Assembly: GCA_900766775.1 (NCBI GenBank)
Contig: CAAFXN010000266.1
Span: forward strand, 1-6,695
Source: Bacteroidales bacterium
Lineage (GTDB): Bacteria > Bacteroidota > Bacteroidia > Bacteroidales > Paludibacteraceae
Reading direction: 5' to 3'
DNA: 6,695 bases
Shown here: positions 1 to 6,069 of the stretch, in pieces
Numbering within the stretch: the stretch's first letter is position 1
Layout of the letters: each line of letters opens with the position of its first letter
Program-made: the position numbers and the translations under genes
The notes under the pieces: generated by a model
What the model saw: only the letters and a program-made list of their open reading frames with translations
The model's database searches: none
Told to the model about the DNA's origin: nothing

Positions 1-31
1 CTTAAAACGATAGCGGTTCTCAAGCCGACAA

Positions 32-77
32 TCTTAGGTGATTCTTAGGTGATTCTTAGGTGATTCTTAGGTGATTC
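32..77. repeat. 11-base tandem repeat, four copies
   Basis: Four exact head-to-tail copies of TCTTAGGTGAT occupy 32-42, 43-53, 54-64 and 65-75, and two more matching bases follow. The unit contains TAG and TGA and its length is not a multiple of three, so a coding role is unlikely. The array ends 63 bases before the -33 box of the first promoter. The 11-base period is close to one helical turn, so all copies face the same side of the DNA. It may be a slippage-prone minisatellite or a protein-binding array; the sequence alone does not decide. Confidence 0.9.
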
Positions 78-79
78 CG

Positions 80-101
80 CTACCCTTACACTACCCTTAC
101 A
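80..101. repeat. 11-base tandem repeat, two copies
   Basis: Two exact copies of CTACCCTTACA lie at 80-90 and 91-101, only a few bases after the preceding array and with the same 11-base period but a different unit. This gives two TTACA boxes spaced 11 bases apart (86-90 and 97-101). The second copy can also pair with TAAGGTAG at 109-116, forming an 8-bp stem with one bulged C and a loop at 100-108. That stem could be the remnant of an upstream terminator, but no clean T-run follows directly. Confidence 0.8.
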
Positions 102-140
102 GAGAGAATAAGGTAGAAATACGCTTTTTTATACCATCTC

Positions 141-180
141 TTGCATAATCCAAAAAAAAGCAGTACCTTTGCGGGCTGAA
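141..180 (+). promoter_or_regulatory. Bacteroidota-type promoter for the DUF5063-exonuclease operon
   Basis: TTG at 141-143 serves as the -33 box, and TACCTTTG at 164-171 is a perfect match to the Bacteroidota -7 consensus TAnnTTTG. The 20-base spacing is typical for the primary sigma factor of this phylum. The spacer holds a run of eight A (152-159). Transcription should start near 177-180, leaving an untranslated leader of less than 20 bases before the ATG at 196. The block 141-180 recurs at 4443-4482 with 38 of 40 bases identical. Confidence 0.85.
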
Positions 181-195
181 AATATCCTCTAATGT

Positions 196-705
196 ATGGA
201 GAACCCTTTTGTTTACCAAGATAAGACCATCTCGTTCGTTACCGAGGCGGTGCAGTTGTGTCTGCTGTTAGAGCACACGACGGAGTTGGAGCGGGACGAT
301 TTCCTGCAACGTCTGTGTTGTTCCCTGCCTTTGCTCTATGTCAAAGCGCGGCTGTTGGAGGTCCCCGACGAACTGCTCGACGGCATACCCCAACGCTTTG
401 TGCAGGAGGACGACTACCGTTATGTGGAAGCGGGTGTCAAGTCCCTCCTCGGCACCGACGACGCCTACCTCGAAGTATTCCTCGAGGACATGCGCTATAG
501 CGACGAGCCCATCACCGCCTTCATCTCCGAGCACCTCGCCGATATCTACCAAGAACTCAAAGACATGGCGGCGAACTTCCAAACGAACAACGAGGCAGTG
601 ATGAACGACGCCGTCCGTGTCTGCCTCCTTGCCTTCCGCGAACACTGGGGACAAAAACTCGTGGACGTCCTCCGTCCCCTCCATGCACTAACCACTGACA
701 ACTGA
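196..705 (+). CDS. DUF5063 family protein
   Basis: This 169-residue cytoplasmic protein has no signal peptide or membrane segment. Composition suggests an all-helical, acidic fold: long amphipathic stretches occur around residues 12-60 and 95-160. The opening (an FVTEAVQLCLLLE stretch, then LPLLYVKARLLE near 44-55) matches what I recall of DUF5063, a Bacteroidota family of about this length with no known function. The gene is first in its transcription unit, with the promoter immediately upstream and the exonuclease starting 14 bases after its stop, so a link to nucleic-acid metabolism is possible but only inferred. An ATG at 192 is in another frame and stops quickly, so the ATG at 196 is preferred. 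The last residues (HALTTDN) are encoded by a degenerate 7-base repeat and are probably not part of the ancestral domain. The family call comes from memory of the sequence pattern. Confidence 0.8.
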   Translation: MENPFVYQDKTISFVTEAVQLCLLLEHTTELERDDFLQRLCCSLPLLYVKARLLEVPDELLDGIPQRFVQEDDYRYVEAGVKSLLGTDDAYLEVFLEDMRYSDEPITAFISEHLADIYQELKDMAANFQTNNEAVMNDAVRVCLLAFREHWGQKLVDVLRPLHALTTDN

Positions 706-713
706 CAACTAAA
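686..713. repeat. Degenerate 7-base tandem repeat over the stop of gene 1
   Basis: Four related heptamers follow one another: CACTAAC (686-692), CACTGAC (693-699), AACTGAC (700-706) and AACTAAA (707-713). They encode the last residues and TGA stop (703-705) of the DUF5063 gene and run into the A-rich leader of the next gene. Seven is not a multiple of three, so gain or loss of a unit would change the frame of the tail and the stop used. Confidence 0.7.
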
Positions 714-719
714 AAAAAC

Positions 720-1469
720 ATGCCCTTAAAAGAAAACAACTACATACACCATTATTCGAAAGACCTCATCCAGTGGCTCCCGCTGGCAGCCTTCGGCGGA
801 GAGGTCATTGTCGTGGACACGCCCGAGAAGGTAGAAGAGGCGGTCGCTTACCTCTCCAAGCAGACGGCTGTCGGAGTGGATACCGAGTCCCGCCCCAGTT
901 TCACGCGCGGCGTGCACTATCCCACCGCCCTCTTGCAAATCGCCACCGAAGAGCGCTGCTACCTCTTCCGTCTCACCCATGTAGGCATGCCGCAAGCCTT
1001 GGCTGACCTCTTCGCCAACCCCAAAATAACCAAGGTAGGGCTTGCCTTCAAGGACGATATAGCGGGACTCCGACGCCGTCGGGACTTCAAGCCTGCCAAC
1101 TGTATCGACCTGCAAACCATCGTCCCCAAGTACGGTATCCTCGACATGGGCTTGCAGAAGATTTTCGCCATCTGCTTCGGCAGGAAAATCTCCAAAGCCC
1201 AACAACTCACTAACTGGGAGAACTCCCACCTCACGCCCGACCAAGCCCGCTACGCCTCCACCGACGCATGGGCTACGCTGCTCATCTACAAAGACCTCAT
1301 GCAGACCAAGACACTGCCGAAGGCGCAGGTGGATGCCCTCCGTCAAGCCGACCGCGAGGCGCAGATAGCCCACCAGCAAGCCATCCTCGCAGAAAGACAA
1401 CAGCAGAATGACCCACCCCGTCCCTCCCTACGGAGGGAGGGAGAAAATAAATTACTTTCGTTTAACTAA
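720..1469 (+). CDS. DnaQ-like DEDDy 3'-5' exonuclease
   Basis: The protein has 249 residues and is cytoplasmic. It belongs to the RNase D/WRN-exonuclease branch of the DnaQ-like fold, which removes nucleotides from 3' ends using two metal ions. All active-site motifs are visible: Exo I D54-x-E56 (VGVDTES), Exo II with D113 in GLAFKDDIAGL, and Exo III Y178-x3-D182 (RYASTDAW), the tyrosine marking the DEDDy subgroup. There is no helicase or HRDC domain, so it is a stand-alone nuclease. Whether it acts on DNA or RNA cannot be told. Residues from about 200 form a charged, Gln-rich helix (AQVDALRQADREAQIAHQQ), likely outside the catalytic core. The final ~18 residues (PPRPSLRREGE...) are encoded by a repeat element and look acquired. 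The start follows an A-rich run, and the gene is probably co-transcribed with the DUF5063 gene 14 bases upstream. Confidence 0.93.
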   Translation: MPLKENNYIHHYSKDLIQWLPLAAFGGEVIVVDTPEKVEEAVAYLSKQTAVGVDTESRPSFTRGVHYPTALLQIATEERCYLFRLTHVGMPQALADLFANPKITKVGLAFKDDIAGLRRRRDFKPANCIDLQTIVPKYGILDMGLQKIFAICFGRKISKAQQLTNWENSHLTPDQARYASTDAWATLLIYKDLMQTKTLPKAQVDALRQADREAQIAHQQAILAERQQQNDPPRPSLRREGENKLLSFN

Positions 1470-1515
1470 ACTAATTTCCCTGCTCTCCCCCTTTGTAGGG
1501 GGAGTTGGAGGGGGT
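1415..1515. repeat. Inverted-repeat element (MITE-like) spanning a stop codon and leader
   Basis: The ends are related in opposite orientation. The left end reads ACCCCGTCCCTCCCTACGG and onward; the complement of the right end reads ACCCCCTCCAACTCCCCCTAC and onward. Each end folds into its own GC-rich hairpin: arms 1421-1429 and 1434-1442 (9 bp, loop ACGG), and 1485-1492 and 1497-1504 (8 bp, loop TTGT). The roughly 40 bases between them are AT-rich and hold the exonuclease TAA. The right end supplies GGAGGGGG (1507-1514) about nine bases before the M16 start codon. Similar C-rich/G-rich intergenic repeats are, from memory, common in Bacteroidales genomes. No transposase is present. The boundaries are estimates. 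Confidence 0.6.
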
Positions 1516-1523
1516 CCTCTTTT

Positions 1524-4325
1524 ATGAAAACAAAACTCTCTCTCGCACTATTGTGCTTGGTAAGCACAATGTGCTTTGCACAGGCTCCCACGCCCGTCCC
1601 CATCGACTCTGCAGTACGAGTAGGACATCTCGACAACGGACTGACCTACTACATCCGCCACAACGAGTATCCCAAGCAGCGTTGCGAGTTCCATATCGCC
1701 CAAGCCGTAGGTGCTATCCTCGAGGAGGACGACCAAAACGGTCTGGCGCACTTCTTGGAGCACATGGCGTTCAACGGTACGCAACACTTCCCTGGCAAGG
1801 GAATCATCAACTACTTCGAGTCCATCGGCGTGAACTTCGGCGGTAACATCAACGCCTACACCTCGCTCGATGAGACGGTCTATCGCCTCTCCGATGTGCC
1901 TACCACCCGCGAAGGTATTATCGACTCCGCCCTGCTCGTCATGCACGACTGGGCTTGCGGGCTGCTTCTCCTCCCCGAGGAGATAGATGCCGAGCGCGGT
2001 GTTATCCGCGAGGAGTGGCGCACCCGTGCAGATGCCAACCGCCGCATGTGGAAAGCCCTCAACCCGCTGATGTACCCGGGCAGCCAATACGCCAAGCGCG
2101 ATGTGATTGGCGACACGGCGGTCATCAACAACTTCGCCTACGACGCTCTGCGCGCGTACTACAAGAAATGGTACGGTCCTGACAACCAAGCCATTGTAGT
2201 GGTAGGTGATATCGATGTAGATGCCATCGAGGCGAAGATTAAAGCCCTTTGGGCAGATGTGCCGGCGCGCGAGAACCGCGGCGAGCGTCCCCTCTACTCC
2301 GTGGACGACAACCAAGAGCCTATCATTGCCGTGGTTACCGACAACGAAGCGCAGGTAACACGCATCGAACTAATCTACAAGAAGCAACCGCTGCCCCGCG
2401 AACTCCGTGGCACCGATGTGGCGTATCTGTTGGATATTGCCAACTCGCTCATCTGCGATATGATAGACAACCGCATGGAAGAGTTGTCGCTTGACCCCAA
2501 TGCCTCTTTCGTAGGCGGCGGTTCTTATTACGGCGAGTTAGTGAAAGAGAAAGACCAGTTCTTAGCCGTCTATGTGGCAAAAGCAGGGCAGGAGAAGAAA
2601 GCCTATGCCGACCTCCTCTTCCAACTGGAGAAGATGCGCCGCTATGGCTTCACCAATGCCGAGTTGGAGCGCGTGAAGACCGAGAAGTTAGCCGCTTATG
2701 AGAAGTACTACAACGAGCGTAACACCAACCGCAACATCAGTTACACCCGCGAATACATCCGCCATTTCTTAGACGGAGAGGTCATCCCGGGTATCGCATG
2801 GGAGTACGAGACCCTGCAACAACTCTTGCCGGTGCTCGACATCACCTCCATCAACGGCATGGCGCAGCAGTTGGTAACCGACGAGAATGTCATCGTGGCT
2901 ATCACCGCTCCTGACAATGCAGACCTGCCTACCGAGGCGGAACTGCGCGAGGGCTTAGCCGCTATGCACGACCTTGCTATTGAGGCACCCGTGGAGGAGG
3001 CTGTCCGCACCAACCTCGTGGAGAAAGCACCCAAGGCAGGGCGTATCAAGAAGACCACCAAGAACGAGACGTTGGGCACCACGGAGTGGCTGTTGAGCAA
3101 CGGCGTGCGCGTCATTCTCAAACCCACGGACTTCAAGCAGGATGAAATCCTCTTCTCCGCCCACTCTTTCGGCGGCACATCGCTCCTCAGCAATGCCGAC
3201 GACCTGCCCTCTGCCGCGCTGGCAGCCGACATCGTCAGCCTGAGCGGTATTGGCGACTTCAACTACACAGAACTGCAGAAAGCACTCACAGGCAAGCGCG
3301 TGTCTATGAGCCCCACCATCGGCGGCACCACCGAGAGCATGGACGGCTCCTCTACCATCAAAGACCTCGAGACCATGCTCCAACTCTGCTATCTCTACTT
3401 CACTGCCCCCCGCCGCGACGAGGATGCCTACGCGATGCTCATCAGCCTCTTGGAGACGCAACTGAAGAACAAAGAGCAGAACCCCAAGTCTATCTGGTAC
3501 GACTCCATCAACATCATGGCAAACAACTACTCGCCGCGCGCCATAGTATGGAACAACGAGTCGCTCGCCAAAGTGAACTTGGATAAAGCGCTCGACATCT
3601 ACCGCGCACGCTTTGCCAACCCTGCCGACTTCCTCTTCACCTTCACGGGCAACATAGACCCCGAGGACAAAGCCTTCCGGACGATGGTATGCACATGGTT
3701 AGGCGGCATGAAGACGACCAAGCAGCGTGAGACAGCGCAAGACAGAGGCGTGCGTGCCCCCAAGGGAGTGCAGAAGAACTACTTCACGCGTCCCATGCAG
3801 ACCCGCACAGGCTCCAACTATATCCAATACACCTCCTACGACATCCCCTACACGCTGGCGAACAACCTGAATATGAACACTATCGGTCGCGTGCTGGACA
3901 TCCGCTATTTGGAGTCTATCCGCGAGCGCGAAGGCGGCTCTTATGGTGTTGGAGTGGCAGGTTATATCAGCCGCACCCCCGACCACGAGGCGCAACTCTA
4001 CATGATGTTCGACACCGACCCCGAGAAGCAGGAGCGGCTCATGAAAGTGATTCACGAGGAGGTGCAGACCATACTCAAAGACGGTCCCTTGGCGGATGAC
4101 CTGCACAAGGCAAAAGAGTCTATGCTCAAGGACTTTGAGGAGGACTTGGAGAAGAACGGCTACTGGGACGGTACTATCCTGCCGCGCTATTACCTGCATG
4201 GTATCAACTACCTGACCGACTACGCGCCCGCTGTGCGTGCCATCACGGCAGAGACCGTACAGCAGATGCTCCAACGCCTCACCGCCTCGGGCAACATCCT
4301 TGAGGTAGTCATGCTGCCGGAATAA
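1524..4325 (+). CDS. Periplasmic M16 family zinc metalloprotease (insulinase/pitrilysin type)
   Basis: The protein has 933 residues, the usual size of the large two-half M16 peptidases of Bacteroidota. Residues 1-19 form a Sec signal peptide (MK, then a Leu-rich core, cleavage probably after CFA19 or AQA21), so it should act in the periplasm on peptides. The inverted zinc motif is H76-F-L-E79-H80, with E157 (AERGVIREE) in the expected third-ligand position 77 residues on. Approximate domain order: catalytic M16 (28-175), M16_C (200-390), a linker, a second M16-like domain without HxxEH (from about 522, NGVRVILKP), and a final M16_C-like domain (from about 685) holding the conserved R800...SY807 substrate-contact region. 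The second half is therefore inactive but likely closes the cleavage chamber. No promoter consensus is visible in the 54-base gap upstream, so transcription probably reads through from the exonuclease. The specific substrate is unknown. Confidence 0.96.
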   Translation: MKTKLSLALLCLVSTMCFAQAPTPVPIDSAVRVGHLDNGLTYYIRHNEYPKQRCEFHIAQAVGAILEEDDQNGLAHFLEHMAFNGTQHFPGKGIINYFESIGVNFGGNINAYTSLDETVYRLSDVPTTREGIIDSALLVMHDWACGLLLLPEEIDAERGVIREEWRTRADANRRMWKALNPLMYPGSQYAKRDVIGDTAVINNFAYDALRAYYKKWYGPDNQAIVVVGDIDVDAIEAKIKALWADVPARENRGERPLYSVDDNQEPIIAVVTDNEAQVTRIELIYKKQPLPRELRGTDVAYLLDIANSLICDMIDNRMEELSLDPNASFVGGGSYYGELVKEKDQFLAVYVAKAGQEKKAYADLLFQLEKMRRYGFTNAELERVKTEKLAAYEKYYNERNTNRNISYTREYIRHFLDGEVIPGIAWEYETLQQLLPVLDITSINGMAQQLVTDENVIVAITAPDNADLPTEAELREGLAAMHDLAIEAPVEEAVRTNLVEKAPKAGRIKKTTKNETLGTTEWLLSNGVRVILKPTDFKQDEILFSAHSFGGTSLLSNADDLPSAALAADIVSLSGIGDFNYTELQKALTGKRVSMSPTIGGTTESMDGSSTIKDLETMLQLCYLYFTAPRRDEDAYAMLISLLETQLKNKEQNPKSIWYDSINIMANNYSPRAIVWNNESLAKVNLDKALDIYRARFANPADFLFTFTGNIDPEDKAFRTMVCTWLGGMKTTKQRETAQDRGVRAPKGVQKNYFTRPMQTRTGSNYIQYTSYDIPYTLANNLNMNTIGRVLDIRYLESIREREGGSYGVGVAGYISRTPDHEAQLYMMFDTDPEKQERLMKVIHEEVQTILKDGPLADDLHKAKESMLKDFEEDLEKNGYWDGTILPRYYLHGINYLTDYAPAVRAITAETVQQMLQRLTASGNILEVVMLPE

Positions 4326-4360
4326 GAGAATCAGCGCATTAAGCGAAAGATTGCATGCAG

Positions 4361-4390
4361 AAAAGAGACGGCAACGGCTGTCTCTTTTCT
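4361..4390 (+). terminator. Rho-independent terminator after the M16 gene
   Basis: AAAAGAGACGGC (4361-4372) pairs with GCTGTCTCTTTT (4377-4388) to make a 12-bp stem with one G-U pair and a 4-base AACG loop. The A-run on the 5' side and T-run on the 3' side resemble a bidirectional intrinsic terminator. It lies 36 bases past the M16 stop and about 55 bases before the next promoter, separating the two transcription units. Confidence 0.85.
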
Positions 4391-4442
4391 TGTGTAAAAA
4401 AGGGATTCGTTAGGGGCTGTTTTGACAAAAGTAAAGATAAAT

Positions 4443-4482
4443 TTGCATATTCCAAAAAAAAGCAGTACCTTTGCGCGCTGAA
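4443..4482 (+). promoter_or_regulatory. Bacteroidota-type promoter for dacB (copy of the first promoter)
   Basis: TTG at 4443-4445 (-33 box) and TACCTTTG at 4466-4473 (-7 box) are separated by 20 bases, with an A8 run at 4454-4461. The 40 bases match 141-180 except at positions 4450 and 4476. Transcription should start near 4480, giving a leader of about 55 bases before the GTG start of dacB. Confidence 0.87.
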
Positions 4483-4535
4483 TAAACAACCCTTTGTTGA
4501 AGATTGTAAACGGAAGAAAGTAAGGATACAAGATT

Positions 4536-5957
4536 GTGCATTTATTATTGAGCATATTGCTGTCGGTGGGCGTGCTATTGGAGAACCCGCTGACAGAGCA
4601 GGCGAACATAAGCGTGCTGGTGAAGAACATCGACACGCAGGAGACGATAGACAGTTACCGGGAAGAGAACGTGGTGCCCCCTGCATCGGTAATGAAACTG
4701 CTAACCACAGGAGCGGCATTGGAGTTGCTTGGTGCGGATTTCCGCTTTGTTACCACCTTGGAGACCTCCGCACCGATAGAGAATGGAGTATTGAAAGGGA
4801 ATCTGTATATCAAGGGTTCGTGCGACCCTTCCTTAGGGTTACTGTTAGGTAGGGGACGCGGCAACGGCTCGGTGCCAAACACGACGACTGCTTTCCTTTC
4901 GAAATGGGCGAAAGCCATTGCGGACGCAGGCATACGCAGGATTGAAGGCAGCGTAGTAGCCGACATGACGCTGCTGGACGGAGACGCCACGAATCCCTCA
5001 TGGTTATGGGAAGACGCGGGCAACTACTACGCACCTGGGGTCTTCGGTATCAACTACTTAGGCAACAGCCTGAATATCGTACTCAAAAGCGGCGAGGTGG
5101 GCAGTGTGGCAGAGGTAACACGCACAGAACCGTACTACCCTGACCTACAAATCATCAACCACATCCGCTGCACGCAGATAACCTACGACGGCGCGTTTGT
5201 GCACGGGTTGCCATACAGCAAGGAGCGCTACCTGACGGGCTCTATCCCTTCCAACCTCGGGGTGTTTGGCGTGCGGAGCGACATGCCGAATCCGGGACTG
5301 CTACTGGCGCAACACTTGTTGCGGGAGTTGAGCGCACGGGGGATTACCGTTACCGAGCCCGCAACCTACATAGCGGACTACAACCCCTTGCTGCCTGAGA
5401 GGCGCGTGCTCTATGCGCATAAGTCCGACTCATTAGGCGTGCTGATAGCGGAGTGCAACATCCACAGCAACAACCTATTCGCCGAAGCACTATTCCGCTA
5501 CCTTGGGCAGAACTACGGCAAACCGGGTACGATACACAACTCCTGCGAGGTGGTGCGCGACTTCTGGAAGCGGCGCGGCGTGGACATAGGCAATGCGCTC
5601 ATCAAGGACGGTTGCGGACTGGCACCGCAAGACGCCGTGAGTGCGGCAACGCTGGTGCAGTTGCTCACCTATATGGACAGCAGCAAGAACCGCAAGGTAT
5701 GGCTTGCCTCGCTGCCGGTGAGCGGCGAGAGCGGGACACTGCGTAGCCTGCTGGCAGGCACCTCGCTGCAAGGACGCGTGCAGGCGAAGAGCGGCACGAT
5801 AGCAGGCACGAAGAACTACGCAGGGTATATCAACCGCCCGAACGGCGAGCGATGGGTGTTCGCCATACTCGTCAACAGCGCCCCCTGCAAAGCCAAGAAG
5901 ATACAAACCATCATCGAACGATACCTGCTAAACCTGAAAGGACCGTCTTACGACTGA
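4536..5957 (+). CDS. dacB: D-alanyl-D-alanine carboxypeptidase/endopeptidase, PBP4 (peptidase S13)
   Basis: This 473-residue penicillin-binding protein should trim or cut peptidoglycan peptide cross-bridges in the periplasm. All three active-site motifs are present: S51-V-M-K54 (nucleophile and general base), S311-N-N313, and K418-S-G-T421. The family hallmarks PPASVMKLLTTGAALELLG and LYIKGSCDPSLG are clear, and the length is normal for Bacteroidota. A GTG start is chosen: an in-frame TAA lies at 4521-4523 and the first in-frame ATG is Met53, inside the active-site motif. The resulting signal peptide is short (hydrophobic core residues 3-15), lacks a basic N-terminus and has no clear AxA cleavage site, which is unusual. 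Residues ~102-115 (LLLGRGRGNGSVPN) look like a small glycine/arginine-rich insert after DPSLG. The gene has its own promoter; birA follows 112 bases downstream. Confidence 0.95.
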   Translation: MHLLLSILLSVGVLLENPLTEQANISVLVKNIDTQETIDSYREENVVPPASVMKLLTTGAALELLGADFRFVTTLETSAPIENGVLKGNLYIKGSCDPSLGLLLGRGRGNGSVPNTTTAFLSKWAKAIADAGIRRIEGSVVADMTLLDGDATNPSWLWEDAGNYYAPGVFGINYLGNSLNIVLKSGEVGSVAEVTRTEPYYPDLQIINHIRCTQITYDGAFVHGLPYSKERYLTGSIPSNLGVFGVRSDMPNPGLLLAQHLLRELSARGITVTEPATYIADYNPLLPERRVLYAHKSDSLGVLIAECNIHSNNLFAEALFRYLGQNYGKPGTIHNSCEVVRDFWKRRGVDIGNALIKDGCGLAPQDAVSAATLVQLLTYMDSSKNRKVWLASLPVSGESGTLRSLLAGTSLQGRVQAKSGTIAGTKNYAGYINRPNGERWVFAILVNSAPCKAKKIQTIIERYLLNLKGPSYD

Positions 5958-6010
5958 AAGACCGCTACGCTCAAAGATAAAAGACCGCTCCCTTCGTTCG
6001 CTAAAAGACT
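5957..6010. repeat. Imperfect 23-24 base direct repeats after dacB
   Basis: AAAGACCGCT occurs at 5957-5966 and again at 5980-5989, and the shorter AAAGACT lies at 6004-6010, so the phase is 23 then 24 bases. The sequence between them varies but stays CGCT-rich (for example TTCGTTCGCT). The first copy begins on the last base of the dacB stop codon. There is no convincing hairpin with a T-run, so I do not call a terminator here. The function is unknown. Confidence 0.6.
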
Positions 6011-6044
6011 GAATCACTTTCGACTATACAAAACTATTTCGTCT

Positions 6045-6065
6045 TTCATCCTTCATCCTTCATCC
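6045..6065. repeat. 7-base tandem repeat TTCATCC, three copies
   Basis: Three exact copies of TTCATCC lie at 6045-6051, 6052-6058 and 6059-6065, ending four bases before the birA ATG. The repeat fills the place where a ribosome-binding site would be. Neither a Shine-Dalgarno sequence nor a TAnnTTTG promoter box is visible between dacB and birA. Confidence 0.85.
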
Positions 6066-6069
6066 ATCA

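Noticed and set aside
32..101. CRISPR array
   Set aside because: The units are 11 bases with no spacers between them, and there are no cas genes.
1548..2315. Long minus-strand open frame inside the M16 gene (with similar ones at 726-1400, 3699-4274 and 6316-6639)
   Set aside because: These are shadows of GC-rich coding DNA on the + strand, which has clear catalytic motifs; none resembles a known protein.
4420..4430. TTTTGACAAAA palindrome upstream of the dacB promoter as an operator
   Set aside because: Only five bases per arm, AT-rich, and no second copy at the other promoter; chance is likely.
4422..4451. TTGACA (4422-4427) with CATATT 18 bases downstream, resembling a classical sigma-70 promoter
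   Set aside because: The organism looks like Bacteroidota, whose primary sigma uses TTG/TAnnTTTG, and a perfect site of that type lies just downstream.
4326..4535. Replication origin or terminus at the skew change
   Set aside because: No DnaA boxes (TTATCCACA-like) and no clear dif-like site were seen; the gap is explained by a terminator, a promoter and a leader.
4812..4830. AAGGGT/ACCCTT inverted repeat inside dacB as a hairpin element
   Set aside because: A six-base stem within a conserved coding stretch (KGSCDPS) is explained by the protein sequence.
4355..4852. 165-codon open frame overlapping the terminator and the start of dacB
   Set aside because: It begins inside the terminator hairpin, upstream of the promoter, and is out of frame with the clear PBP4 motifs; no recognisable protein sequence.
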